A stretch of 64,000 nucleotides of DNA from NCBI GenBank assembly GCA_031378805.1, contig JANNEO010000075.1, forward strand, positions 23,894 through 87,893, in the 5' to 3' direction. Shown in pieces: positions 1-8,740 of the stretch. The translations under genes were made by a program, and so were the position numbers. The stretch comes from JADCCX01 sp031378805 (GTDB taxonomy: Bacteria; Pseudomonadota; Alphaproteobacteria; Rhizobiales; Beijerinckiaceae). The notes under the pieces are model-generated. The model was given only the letters and a program-made list of their open reading frames with translations, did not search any database and was not told where the DNA came from. Each line of letters opens with the position of its first letter. Within the stretch, counting starts at the first letter, position 1.

Positions 1-806
1 AGGCGTGCGCCGAATCCAATCTCTGCCACCTGATTGAGATAAACCGGACGGCCCTTGACCGTTGCCACGGCAATAGAGCCGAGATCTTCGAGCTTCAGCG
101 TGCGACCGATATTGCGGATCAGGAATTCGCGCGCGTACTGGTCGGTGAATCCGCCACCGGTGTTGGTGCCAAACTGGGCGAGCGCGCGCTCGACTTGCTC
201 CATGGTGACGCCCAGCGCGCGCAGGGCTGCTGGATTGGGTGCCACGCGGAACTGGCGGACTTCGCCGCCGATGGGAATGACCTGCGCCACGCCCGGAATG
301 GTGAGGAGACGCGGGCGGATGGTGAAATCCGCGATCTCGCGCATCTCCATGGGTGAGACAGTGTCCGGTCCTGTCATGGCGACCAGCAGGATCTGGCCCA
401 TGATGGAATTGATCGGCCCCATCTGTGGCGTGACATTGGCGGGCAACTGGTCACGCACCAAAGCCAGCCGTTCTGCAATCTGCTGGCGGTTCCGGTATAT
501 ATCCGTGCCCCAGTCAAATTCCACGTAGACGATGGAGAGACCGACCCCCGACACTGAGCGCACCCGTGTGACGCCAGGCAACCCGTTCATCTGTGTCTCG
601 ATGGGGAAGGTCACCAGCTGCTCGACTTCCGGCGGCGCCAGCCCTTCCGCCTCGATCATGATCGTCACGGTCGGCTTGTTGAGATCGGGAAAGACATCCA
701 CCGGCAGTTTGGTGGCCGTGAACGCGCCGTAGATCACCAGCACGGCGGCGAGCGCCAGCACCATGAGACGGTTGCGAAGGGACTGCGTGACGAGAGAATT
801 GAACAT
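1..806 (-). CDS. Heavy-metal efflux RND transporter, CusA/CzcA type (partial, 5' part only)
   Basis: This is the inner-membrane proton-driven pump of a tripartite metal efflux system. About 268 N-terminal residues are visible before the left edge of the window. They begin MFNSLVTQSLRNRL, followed by a first membrane helix (about residues 13-30). The porter-domain signature PVDVFPDLNKPTVTI comes next, then a stretch typical of the heavy-metal (HME) RND subfamily (IETQMNGLPGVTRVRS, WGTDIYRNRQ). The start lies 6 bases downstream of the stop codon of the adaptor gene, so the two are almost certainly cotranscribed. The exact metal cannot be read from this part, because the metal-binding and proton-relay residues lie outside the window. 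An outer-membrane channel gene is not seen. Confidence 0.9.
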   Translation of the reverse strand, partial: MFNSLVTQSLRNRLMVLALAAVLVIYGAFTATKLPVDVFPDLNKPTVTIMIEAEGLAPPEVEQLVTFPIETQMNGLPGVTRVRSVSGVGLSIVYVEFDWGTDIYRNRQQIAERLALVRDQLPANVTPQMGPINSIMGQILLVAMTGPDTVSPMEMREIADFTIRPRLLTIPGVAQVIPIGGEVRQFRVAPNPAALRALGVTMEQVERALAQFGTNTGGGFTDQYAREFLIRNIGRTLKLEDLGSIAVATVKGRPVYLNQVAEIGFGAR

Positions 807-812
807 CTTGCG

Positions 813-2495
813 TCAACGGATCTGGTTGAGGAGTTCGACGCCCTGCGTCACGATGCGCTTGCCAGCAGCGATGCCGCTGACGATGATGACCCGCTCCCCA
901 TCCAACGGCTCCACACGGACTTCGCGTGGAATGAACCGCTCGGCATTCGCGTGCTCAAAGACCAGCGCTTGCCCGTTGGAAGCGCGCACGACGCTTGCGC
1001 GTGGGACTGCAATGCCGGTGCGGGTCTCTTCGGTTTCGGTAATGACCGTCAAAAGCTGGCCCATACGCAGGCCACGCGTGTCTTCGTTCACGGCGAAGTG
1101 GATCGGGATCGCCTGATTACGTTCGGCAAAGCCCGTTCCCTGATACTCAAGCTTGAGAGCGCGGCCGTCGCCAAGCCGTGCAGCAGCATTGCGGGTTCCG
1201 GCCATCGCATCAAACGTCAGGGCCTCGATCCAAAGCTTCGCGGGGTCGATGATTTGGAAGATCACGGCATTGGTTTCGACGACCTGTCCCGGTGACGCTG
1301 TGGCGGAGGCGATGACCCCGTCGACGGGCGCGTGCAGCTTCTCCGGTTCGCGCTTCTGTGCCAATTCCAGGTTGGCACGGCGGTTCTGCAAACCTTTCAA
1401 CTCAAGTTCAGCGTCCTCGATTTGCGAGCGCGCCACAACATTGGCAATGGGGCGCAACCGCTCCAGCCGACGCTGTACGAGCGCCAGCTGCTGGTCCAGC
1501 TCGCGGGCCTGCTGCTGCTGTGTCGTGATGTCTGCTGAACCGATGGCTGGTTGCACCAGTGCCAGCACGTCGCCCGCCTTGACTCGCGTGCCAAGACGCG
1601 GAAATCCGCCTTGCGGCGGTGATAACCGTCCAGTGACTGAGGCCTGCACATTGCCGCTGGCGGCGGGATCGGAGATAACCCGCCCCGGCAGCGATACCGC
1701 CCTGCGGTGTTCTTCGCTCACGACCATGATGGTGCGGATCGCCAGAATGCGCTGCGTCGCTTTGGGAACGAATACCGAGCCATCGGGAAAGCGCTGTGCG
1801 AGATCAACGGGCGCAATATTGGTGGCTGAAGCGGCGATCTCTGCGGCTTGCGCCGATGGCGCTGCACTGAGAGTCGAAAGGACAAAGCCTACGGCAAAGG
1901 CAACAGTGGCTGTTCTCCGTCCAAACCGCGCAACCAGCAATCCGAGAATGAATGCGATGACGGCCACCGCTGGCAATGACAGATCTGAGGCAGCGACGCG
2001 GTCCCGCAAACCTTGCGCAATGGCTGATCCGACCCAGGACGATGTCCCGTTTGCTGTTGGCGCACCGCCATTGTCGGCAGGTATTGTCAACCCGCCGGTC
2101 AGCACATCCACCTCACCTGCCGCTGTAACTGTGAAGATCAGATCGTATTGCACGCCCTTCGTCGCAAAAGCCGCATCGACGAAGAATGTCCCGTCGGGGT
2201 TGGGTGTCGCCTTCACAGCGCCATTGGGCGTCTCGACCTCGATCTCGGCATCCTTGACCGGTTCGTTTGTGACGAAACGGTCGAGATAGAGCGTGAGCTT
2301 CGCGTCCCGCAAAACGCCGATCAATTCAAACAAGGTGGAAGAGGCATCGACGCGTGGCGCGATCGTGGTGGAAACAGGTGTAGGCGGAGCACCATGATCA
2401 TGCCCGTCATGGGCAAATCCCCGTTCGATACCGGAGAGCGTCAGACCGATCAGCGCGACGATCAGCAACAGACTGCGGAGCTTGGTCAGGATCAT
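813..2495 (-). CDS. Efflux RND transporter periplasmic adaptor, CusB/CzcB type, with extra N-terminal domain
   Basis: This is a membrane-fusion protein of 560 residues, linking the RND pump to an outer-membrane channel. It starts with a signal-like helix (about residues 7-25), directly followed by the histidine-rich HDGHDHG. About 120 residues of a beta-rich domain follow, then two hydrophobic segments (about 172-190 and 197-217). The usual adaptor comes last: a lipoyl-like half (GTRVKAGDVLALV), a Gln/Arg-rich coiled-coil hairpin (about 320-375), the second lipoyl half (LHAPVDGVI) and beta-barrel domains up to the end. Typical CusB proteins are nearer 400 residues, so the N-terminal part is an addition. 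The kinase and regulator genes lie just upstream on the same strand, suggesting metal-responsive control of the pump. Confidence 0.88.
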   Translation of the reverse strand: MILTKLRSLLLIVALIGLTLSGIERGFAHDGHDHGAPPTPVSTTIAPRVDASSTLFELIGVLRDAKLTLYLDRFVTNEPVKDAEIEVETPNGAVKATPNPDGTFFVDAAFATKGVQYDLIFTVTAAGEVDVLTGGLTIPADNGGAPTANGTSSWVGSAIAQGLRDRVAASDLSLPAVAVIAFILGLLVARFGRRTATVAFAVGFVLSTLSAAPSAQAAEIAASATNIAPVDLAQRFPDGSVFVPKATQRILAIRTIMVVSEEHRRAVSLPGRVISDPAASGNVQASVTGRLSPPQGGFPRLGTRVKAGDVLALVQPAIGSADITTQQQQARELDQQLALVQRRLERLRPIANVVARSQIEDAELELKGLQNRRANLELAQKREPEKLHAPVDGVIASATASPGQVVETNAVIFQIIDPAKLWIEALTFDAMAGTRNAAARLGDGRALKLEYQGTGFAERNQAIPIHFAVNEDTRGLRMGQLLTVITETEETRTGIAVPRASVVRASNGQALVFEHANAERFIPREVRVEPLDGERVIIVSGIAAGKRIVTQGVELLNQIR

Positions 2496-2600
2496 GCATC
2501 AACCCGGTCAGGTCCGCAGAACCGGACCATCATGGATCGTTAGATATCCGCCAGAAGCTTTCAGGTTAATTGCGCGAGTGTAACAAAGTGTTGCTGGAAT

Positions 2601-3941
2601 TCAGGGCCTTGACGCATCCGGCCCCGTCAACGGCAAGCGCACCGTCACGCTCAAGCCACCTTCGGAACGATTGGCAAGGCTGATGCTGCCGCCATGCCCA
2701 TCCACGATCGTGCGTGCGATGGTCAGTCCAAGGCCGAAGCCGCCGGTCTCCTTGCTGCGTGAGGTTTCGAGGCGTGTGAAAGGGGCGAACGCCGCCTCGA
2801 CCTGATCGGCGGGAATGCCCGGCCCATCGTCATCGATCACGATTTCGGCGTTCTTCCCTGTCTGCACGAGCGTCAGACGCGCAACTCCACCATATGTTAC
2901 GGCATTCTGTATCAGGTTGGAGAAGGCCCGCTTCAGCGCCAATGGACGTGCCTTGATGGCCAGCTTCGGCGGGCCTGCAAGCGTGCTGCTGCTGCCTGCA
3001 TCGCTGGCATCATCCACCAGCGTCTCAAGCAGCGCCGTCAGGTCAATCTGCCTGAACTCTTCATCGCAGCGGTCGCCCCGCAGATAGGCCAGCGTCTGGT
3101 CGATCATAGCTTCCATTTCGCTCAGGTCCGCCCGCATGGCATTGCCCAGAGGTCCATCGCCGACATCCTCTGTCTTGAGGCGCAACCGCGTCAGCGGCGT
3201 CCGTAAATCATGCGAGACAGCCGCCAGTGCATGTGTCCGGCCATCGATCAGCGTTTTGATGCGCGCTTGCATGTCATTGAAGGCGCTGGCGAGTTCACGT
3301 ACCTCTCGTGGGCCTTCTTCGGGCACAGAAACCGTCTCCGTGCCACGGTACAGACGTTGTGCCGCATCGGCGAACGTGCTCAGGGGCTGCGTCATCCAGC
3401 GCACCAGGAGGATGGAAATACCGATCACGCCCAGTGCCATCAGTGTTGTCGAAAGGATCGTGCCATGATTGCCAGTCTGCGGCGTCATCCGGGCGAAAAG
3501 ACTGACATTGACCCAGCTTTCATCGGGCAATTGCAGGGAAATGAGTGCAAGATGTGGATCGCTCTCAAGCTTGCGGTTTGCTCCGATGATGACCTGTGAT
3601 CCGCCAAGCTCGGGGGCCAGTTCACGCAGGCGGCGCTTCAGGCCATCCCATTCCGTTGATCCGGGGCCACCGGGAATAGCGTGCTCGGTGCGGCTCCAGT
3701 GCGCCTCGACTGCTCCTCCCGAGAATTCGTGTGCCACTGGTTCTCGCTCGTTGGGTGCCACGCGCATCACGGCCTGCCTGATGGTCAGCAGGCGGTCGGC
3801 GAGCCGCGCTTCACCTGCGCTGGACATCTCCTGATCGAGCGCAACCTGGTAGGCATAGAGGCTCACGAAATGGACGAGGCCAATGCCGATCAGCAACAGC
3901 AGAATCGTGCGGTTGGTGAGTGTGTCGAGCCAATGCCTCAT
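2601..3941 (-). CDS. Two-component sensor histidine kinase
   Basis: This 446-residue inner-membrane kinase has two transmembrane helices (about 13-33 and 161-182) enclosing a periplasmic sensor loop of about 125 residues, then a HAMP linker. The HisKA segment has the phospho-acceptor His244 in AVSHDLRTPLTRL. The ATPase domain shows the N box (NLIQNAVTYG), G1 (DDDGPGIP) and G2 (GFGLGLTIA). The layout resembles EnvZ-type kinases. Its first codon overlaps the stop of the response-regulator gene (ATGA), so the pair is translationally coupled. About 105 bases separate it from the metal-efflux adaptor gene. Sensing of a metal or envelope stress is an inference from this context; the sensor loop itself has no motif I recognise. 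Confidence 0.92.
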   Translation of the reverse strand: MRHWLDTLTNRTILLLLIGIGLVHFVSLYAYQVALDQEMSSAGEARLADRLLTIRQAVMRVAPNEREPVAHEFSGGAVEAHWSRTEHAIPGGPGSTEWDGLKRRLRELAPELGGSQVIIGANRKLESDPHLALISLQLPDESWVNVSLFARMTPQTGNHGTILSTTLMALGVIGISILLVRWMTQPLSTFADAAQRLYRGTETVSVPEEGPREVRELASAFNDMQARIKTLIDGRTHALAAVSHDLRTPLTRLRLKTEDVGDGPLGNAMRADLSEMEAMIDQTLAYLRGDRCDEEFRQIDLTALLETLVDDASDAGSSSTLAGPPKLAIKARPLALKRAFSNLIQNAVTYGGVARLTLVQTGKNAEIVIDDDGPGIPADQVEAAFAPFTRLETSRSKETGGFGLGLTIARTIVDGHGGSISLANRSEGGLSVTVRLPLTGPDASRP

Positions 3942-4699
3942 TTCGGCTCGACTTTCGGCAGGAACAGATAGCCAGCCCCGCGCACGGTCTTGATCGCTTC
4001 AGGAGCGTTGGCGTGTCCCTTTTCCAACTTGCTGCGCAGACGGCTCACCAGAACATCAATGGACCGATCAAAGCTGCCCGACACCCGATTGCGCGCGGCA
4101 TCGAGCAGATGGTCGCGCGACAGGATGCGGTTTGGCGCTTCAAGAAATGCGAGCAGCAGATCGAATTCGCCACCAGAGAGATCGACCAGAACGCCATCCG
4201 GGTTTGTCAGTTCCCGGCGCAGCAGATCAACTATCCAGCCATCAAAACGGAAGCCGCGTTGCGCGGCCCCGGTGCCGACAACACCTGGTGCCCTGCTTCG
4301 GCGCAATACAGCCTTGATGCGCGCCAGCAATTCACGTGGATTGAACGGCTTGGCGATATAGTCGTCGGCTCCCACCTCAAGCCCGACAATTCTGTCCGTA
4401 TCATCCCCTTTTGCCGTGAGCATGATCACGGGAATGGCGCTGGTGGCCCGCAAATCGCGGCATAGATCGAGTCCGTTGCGGCCCGGCAGCATGATGTCCA
4501 GCACGACCAGATCGATTGCGGCGGAACGCAGCATCTCGCGCATCTCGACACCATCACGCGCCTGCGACACACGCATTCCGTTCGTCCTCAGGAACTTCGC
4601 TGCCAGGTGCCGGATCTGGCCGTCGTCATCGACGATCAGGACGTGCGCTGCGCCGGAATGCGCGACCATCTGTGGGGTACTGTCGTCTTCGGATTGCAT
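3938..4699 (-). CDS. OmpR-family response regulator
   Basis: The protein has 253 residues. The receiver domain carries the acidic pair in HVLIVDDDG, the phosphorylation site Asp68 in VVLDIMLPG and the conserved Lys in LTAKGDD. The C-terminal half is an OmpR/PhoB winged helix (LSGGEFDLLLAFL; RSIDVLVSRLRSKLE; TVRGAGYLF). I chose the ATG at 4699 (MQSEDDST), because upstream in-frame sequence looks non-coding. The gene overlaps the downstream kinase gene by four bases. The likely job is to turn the adjacent efflux operon, and perhaps the divergent exported protein, on or off. A dyad at 4806-4820 in the shared upstream region could be an operator. Confidence 0.93.
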   Translation of the reverse strand: MQSEDDSTPQMVAHSGAAHVLIVDDDGQIRHLAAKFLRTNGMRVSQARDGVEMREMLRSAAIDLVVLDIMLPGRNGLDLCRDLRATSAIPVIMLTAKGDDTDRIVGLEVGADDYIAKPFNPRELLARIKAVLRRSRAPGVVGTGAAQRGFRFDGWIVDLLRRELTNPDGVLVDLSGGEFDLLLAFLEAPNRILSRDHLLDAARNRVSGSFDRSIDVLVSRLRSKLEKGHANAPEAIKTVRGAGYLFLPKVEPK

Positions 4700-4805
4700 G
4701 ATCCGCTGATTGTCCTTTGGGCTCGGCTGACATTGCAACTCATAGTCGATGTCGTGATGATTTCGCGTTTGTTTCGAATTGTAACTGCGACCACACAACC
4801 AGCAT

Positions 4806-4820
4806 CAATACTCCGTATTG
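4806..4820. promoter_or_regulatory. Candidate operator: perfect 6-bp dyad in a divergent intergenic region
   Basis: The sequence reads CAATAC-TCC-GTATTG, a perfect inverted repeat with a three-base spacer. It lies between the response-regulator gene (start 4699, leftward) and the exported-protein gene (start 4958, rightward). Position and symmetry fit a regulator-binding site. OmpR-family proteins more often bind direct repeats, so the binding protein is uncertain. Confidence 0.3.
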
Positions 4821-4957
4821 TCGATGGGCATCCAAAGAACAAAAATCTATGCGGTTTTGAATAGCGCATACGATTCAGCGCGACTTCCCACATGGCCGTA
4901 GCGGTGTTGATCTGGTGGCTCCGCCACCTTGGGCGGCCCTCACAAAAGGAAACCCCC

Positions 4958-5404
4958 ATGCGTATCCCAGCTTTCGCCCTTGTCGCCGTGATCGCAGCTA
5001 CTTCTGCCCTCGCCCATGATTTCACAGCCGAAAACGCCAAGTTCTCCAGTGTCGCTGCCACCAAGGACATGAGCAGCCCGCAAGGTGTGGCCGCCCGTGT
5101 TGCCCTTGAACGCGCCAATGCCGAAATTGAACAAGGTGATGTGCGTATGCTTTTGAAGATCCGCTCCATGACAAATGACGCATTCAAGGCGATCGGCGGT
5201 CAACCCGCATTCCTTGGCAGTGAGATCAAGCGTCTGGAAGAGTCCATCGCAGCGCCAAAGGATGCCGCCGGTGTTGCAAAGGCCAAGGAGTTGCTAGAGC
5301 GCATCAAGGCCGAGAAAGCCGCCTACGATGTCATCGACAAGAGTGCAGGCGAGAACATGAAGCAGGCGCTTCAATTGATCGAGGCAGTTCCTGCAAAAAA
5401 GTAA
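4958..5404 (+). CDS. Small exported protein, function unknown
   Basis: The protein has 148 residues. The start at 4958 is preceded by AAAGGA at 4945-4950, and the N-terminus MRIPAFALVAVIAATSALAH looks like a Sec signal peptide cleaved after ALA. The mature part is hydrophilic, Ala/Lys/Glu-rich and predicted helical, without cysteines, so the heme motif of cytochrome c' or c556 is absent although its size and helical look are similar. It is transcribed away from the two-component and metal-efflux genes, so a periplasmic role linked to that system is possible. I do not recognise the family. Confidence 0.75.
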   Translation: MRIPAFALVAVIAATSALAHDFTAENAKFSSVAATKDMSSPQGVAARVALERANAEIEQGDVRMLLKIRSMTNDAFKAIGGQPAFLGSEIKRLEESIAAPKDAAGVAKAKELLERIKAEKAAYDVIDKSAGENMKQALQLIEAVPAKK

Positions 5405-5409
5405 CGCTC

Positions 5410-6309
5410 TCACCCTGCGCCCAGCTGGTTGCGGACACTGAAGAGGCAATTGACGAAGCGGTCGGTGAGAGCCGACCGCAGGCGTGTGGGCGGGAACAGC
5501 GTCAGCGCCCGGAAGCTGATTTCCGGATCAAAGCGCCGGACACTGAGGCCGCGCTTCTCGAAGTCGCTTGATCTGACCGAGATTGCATTGGCAATACCAA
5601 TACCGACGCCCTCCAGCGCCAGATTGCAGACTGTTTCCGAATATTGTGTCTCGACCACGATGCGCGGTTCAATGCCAGCGTCGCTGAAGATGCGGGCCAA
5701 ACGGCGCTGCACCGTATCCTCAGGCGAAAGCGCGATGAACGGATAGGGAGCGATATCAGCAGGAGTAATTACCTGTTTGGTTTCAAGTGCATGTCCACGT
5801 TTCATGACGCAGACCGCGCGAGGCGTCATGAATATCTGCGTGGTCACATGGGTGGTGTCAATTTCATCTGCGGTCAAACCGACGTCATAACGGCCCTCTG
5901 CAACCTGATCGCGCACGGCGGTTGATCCCATGATGTTCAGAGTGACGCTGGCATTGGGCTCCAGTTCACGAAAGAGGTGAATTGCCTTGGGCAGGAATGA
6001 CAAGCCAAGTGCGGGATAACAGGCAACACGCAATGTGCCGGTTCCGAACTCGCGGATGGCAGCTGCTTTGCTTTTCAAGCGGTCAAGGCCTGCAAACGCC
6101 GTTTTCACCTCGGCATGAAACAGTTCCGCCTCTGGTGTGGGTAACAAGCGGCCGCGCACGTTCTTGAATAGCGTCAGGCGGGTGGTACTGGCGAGCCGCG
6201 AGAGTGCGCGGCTGATGGCAGGCTGCGATATGCCCAGCAGATCAGCGGCCCGGATGGTCGAACCCGTGCGCATCACCGCATCGAAGGCTTCAATCTCGTT
6301 CAGTTTCAT
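5410..6309 (-). CDS. LysR-family transcriptional regulator
   Basis: The protein has 299 residues. The N-terminal helix-turn-helix is typical (EAFDAVMRTGSTIRAADLLG, then SQPAISRALSRLA). A periplasmic-binding-protein-like effector domain follows from about residue 90. The gene is divergent from the PLP-lyase gene at 6393, the standard LysR arrangement, with 83 bases between them that hold a small dyad (6346-6359). It most likely controls the lyase and the amino-acid binding protein that follow. The co-inducer is unknown. Its 3' end is convergent with, and only 5 bases from, the exported-protein gene. Confidence 0.93.
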   Translation of the reverse strand: MKLNEIEAFDAVMRTGSTIRAADLLGISQPAISRALSRLASTTRLTLFKNVRGRLLPTPEAELFHAEVKTAFAGLDRLKSKAAAIREFGTGTLRVACYPALGLSFLPKAIHLFRELEPNASVTLNIMGSTAVRDQVAEGRYDVGLTADEIDTTHVTTQIFMTPRAVCVMKRGHALETKQVITPADIAPYPFIALSPEDTVQRRLARIFSDAGIEPRIVVETQYSETVCNLALEGVGIGIANAISVRSSDFEKRGLSVRRFDPEISFRALTLFPPTRLRSALTDRFVNCLFSVRNQLGAG

Positions 6310-6345
6310 CGCGGCAGCCTATTACCAATATGCATGTGCTGCTAT

Positions 6346-6359
6346 CCAATCAGCATTGG
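6346..6359. promoter_or_regulatory. Candidate LysR-type binding site
   Basis: CCAAT-CAGC-ATTGG is a perfect 5-bp dyad in the short divergent region between the LysR gene and the PLP-lyase gene. LysR proteins bind short imperfect dyads in exactly such positions. No promoter elements are clear enough to place it relative to a start of transcription. Confidence 0.35.
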
Positions 6360-6392
6360 AAATCATAGATTGGCCGACGTTAAATTGCCAGC

Positions 6393-7613
6393 ATGAACTC
6401 ACGACAAGCCGCTCTCTCGCCCGCTTCCCTTTGCGTTCAGCCGACAATGTCAGAGCGCCGCTCGTTTGCAGGGCTGGCAACGCCGGTTGTCCGCGCCTCG
6501 ACTGTGATCTTTCCCGATGCTGCAAGTTTTGATGGGCGCTACGCCGACTTCTACGATGGGTACACCTATGGCCTGTTTGGTACGCCGACATCGCGCGCAC
6601 TTGAGGACCAGCTTTGCGCCATCAGCAGCGCGTCCCATTGCCTGCTCGTGCCGTCGGGACAGGCAGCGCTCAGCCTGGTGCTGATGACGCTTCTGAAACC
6701 AGGCGACCACGTTCTGATCACCGACAGTTGCTACGGCCCGATCCGTGCTTTTGCCACGGCCTGGCTCGCGGCCTGGGGCGTCAAGGTGACGTTCTACGAT
6801 CCACTGATCGGAGCCGGGATTGGTGATCTCATGATCTTTGATACCAAACTGGTGCTTGTGGAATCCCCAGGCTCGAACACCATGGAAGTTCAGGATATCC
6901 CGGCCATTGCGCGGGTCGCGCACACCCACGGCGCGCTTGTGCTGGGTGATATGACCTGGGCCACGCCATTGCATTGTGATGCATTGAGTCTCGGCGTTGA
7001 TCTCGTTGTCGATGCCTTGTCAAAATATGCAGGCGGGCATGGCGACGTCCTGATGGGTGCCATCAGCACCAAAAGCGAAGACCTTTACCGTCGGCTAAAA
7101 GACATGACGCGGCTGGTGGGCTTTGGTGTTTCGCCCGATGATTGCAGCCTCGTCCTGCGTGGTCTCCAGACGATGCCGCTGCGGCTGGAACGATCTTCGG
7201 CGAGTGCGCTTATGATTGCCCATCATCTGGCAAAGAGGCCCGAAATTGGCAGCGTGCTCCACCCTGCTTTGCCAGACAATCCGGGCCATGCGCTCTGGAA
7301 GCGGGACTTCAGCGGGGCCAGCGGCATCTTCTCCATGACCCTGTGTCCGACGATGAAGGGCTGCGAGAACCAATTTATTGACGCACTCGACCTTTTCGTC
7401 ATCGGCGCAAGCTGGGGATCAACCCGCAGTGTTGTGTCCCCGCAGGATCCAACCGGTGGCCGCACAGCCATGCGCTGGGCTGAGGGCAAACTCATCCGCT
7501 TCAGCATCGGCATCGAGGCACCGCAAGATCTCATCAATGATATTGATCGTGCGCTGCTTTTGCTCGGCAGGGCATCAACCCATGTTCAATCCTTCCCGCA
7601 ATCCACAGTCTGA
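6393..7613 (+). CDS. PLP-dependent Cys/Met metabolism enzyme, cystathionine beta-lyase type
   Basis: This is a fold-type I PLP enzyme of 406 residues. The glycine-rich phosphate-binding region is LLVPSGQAALSLVL (about 84-97), the cofactor aspartate lies in ALVLGDMTWATPL, and the catalytic lysine is Lys211 in DALSKYAGGHGDVL. The family cleaves or forms C-S bonds of cystathionine, cysteine or methionine-like substrates. An alternative ATG at 6447 (MSERRSF) matches where homologues usually begin; neither start has a good ribosome-binding site. It is followed 12 bases later by an amino-acid binding protein, so the pair probably imports and degrades a sulfur-containing or related amino acid under the divergent LysR regulator. 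Confidence 0.88.
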   Translation: MNSRQAALSPASLCVQPTMSERRSFAGLATPVVRASTVIFPDAASFDGRYADFYDGYTYGLFGTPTSRALEDQLCAISSASHCLLVPSGQAALSLVLMTLLKPGDHVLITDSCYGPIRAFATAWLAAWGVKVTFYDPLIGAGIGDLMIFDTKLVLVESPGSNTMEVQDIPAIARVAHTHGALVLGDMTWATPLHCDALSLGVDLVVDALSKYAGGHGDVLMGAISTKSEDLYRRLKDMTRLVGFGVSPDDCSLVLRGLQTMPLRLERSSASALMIAHHLAKRPEIGSVLHPALPDNPGHALWKRDFSGASGIFSMTLCPTMKGCENQFIDALDLFVIGASWGSTRSVVSPQDPTGGRTAMRWAEGKLIRFSIGIEAPQDLINDIDRALLLLGRASTHVQSFPQSTV

Positions 7614-7625
7614 GGAACCACGCCC

Positions 7626-8654
7626 ATGCCTTCCAAGATTCTCGTTGCGCTTGCTGTCGCTTCCGGACTCCTCTTCGCATCACCTGCCAGTTCCCAGACC
7701 GCCAGCACGCTCGAAAAGACGAAGCAGCGCGGGTATCTCAGCTGCGGCACCAGCGAAGGTGTACCGGGATTTTCGCTGCCCGATGACAAGGGAAACTGGA
7801 CAGGCTTCGACATCGACTGGTGCCGCGCCGTCGCTGCGGCGATCTTCAACGATCCCAATGCGGCCCGCTACAAGTCGCTCTCGGCCCGCGACCGGCTGAT
7901 TGCCCTGCAAGGCGGCGAGATCGATATTCTGGCGCGCACAACGACTTGGACATCGTCACGCGATACCGCCTTCGGACTCAACTTCACGGCGATCAACTAT
8001 CACGACGGACAAGGCTTCATGGTGCGCAAATCTTTGAACCTGAAGACTGCAAAGGAACTCAATGGCGCCTCGGTCTGCGTGCAGCAAGGCACGACGGGAG
8101 AGTTGAACCTCGCGGATTATTTCACAAAAAACGGCATCAAGAACCAGGTCGTCGCCTTTGCCTCTACTGTTGAAGCCTCCAAAGCCTTCGAGTCAGGCCG
8201 CTGCGATGCCTGGACGACGGACATCTCCGCGCTGTCTGCCAACCGGCTCAAGTTCGGCAAGCCCGATGATTTCACGGTGCTTCCGGATATCATCTCGAAG
8301 GAACCACTGGGCGCATGGGTTCGCCAGGGGGACGACCAGTGGTTTGATATCGTGCGCTGGACGCTCTTTGCCATGATCAATGCGGAGGAACTCGGAATCA
8401 CGCAGGTCAATGTGGAAGAGCTGGCAAAGACGAGCACCAACCCCGAGATCAAGCGGCTGCTGGGCGGCGATGGCAAATTCGGCGAACAATTCGGCCTGAG
8501 CAACGACTGGGTCGTCCGCATCGTCAAGGCTGTCGGCAATTACGGCGAAAGCTTTGATAGGCACCTCGGTCCCAAGACCCGCCTTGGCCTTGATCGCGGC
8601 CTCAACAAGCTGTGGAGTGACGGAGGCGCCATGTACGCGCCCCCCATCAGGTAG
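7626..8654 (+). CDS. Amino-acid ABC transporter substrate-binding protein, AapJ/BztA type
   Basis: The protein has 342 residues with a Sec signal peptide (MPSKILVALAVASGLLFASP, cleavage near residue 24). The mature part is a family 3 binding protein: CGTSEGVPGFSLPDDKGNW, FDIDWCRAVAAAIF, LIALQGGEIDILARTTTWT and VRQGDDQWFDIVRWTLFAM. These match general L-amino-acid binding proteins such as AapJ. No permease or ATPase genes follow, so it must use a transporter encoded elsewhere. It sits 12 bases after the PLP-lyase gene and very likely shares its transcript. Confidence 0.9.
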   Translation: MPSKILVALAVASGLLFASPASSQTASTLEKTKQRGYLSCGTSEGVPGFSLPDDKGNWTGFDIDWCRAVAAAIFNDPNAARYKSLSARDRLIALQGGEIDILARTTTWTSSRDTAFGLNFTAINYHDGQGFMVRKSLNLKTAKELNGASVCVQQGTTGELNLADYFTKNGIKNQVVAFASTVEASKAFESGRCDAWTTDISALSANRLKFGKPDDFTVLPDIISKEPLGAWVRQGDDQWFDIVRWTLFAMINAEELGITQVNVEELAKTSTNPEIKRLLGGDGKFGEQFGLSNDWVVRIVKAVGNYGESFDRHLGPKTRLGLDRGLNKLWSDGGAMYAPPIR

Positions 8655-8740
8655 GAAAACGGAACGACTGACATAAAATTCGTCCACAAGCTGGAGAAAG
8701 GGGCTGGCAACCTGGCTGATGCGTGAACAAGGCAGGCGGA

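Noticed and set aside
4958..5404. Cytochrome c' / c556 assignment for the exported helical protein
   Set aside because: Size and helical look fit but there is no CxxCH heme motif and no cysteine at all.
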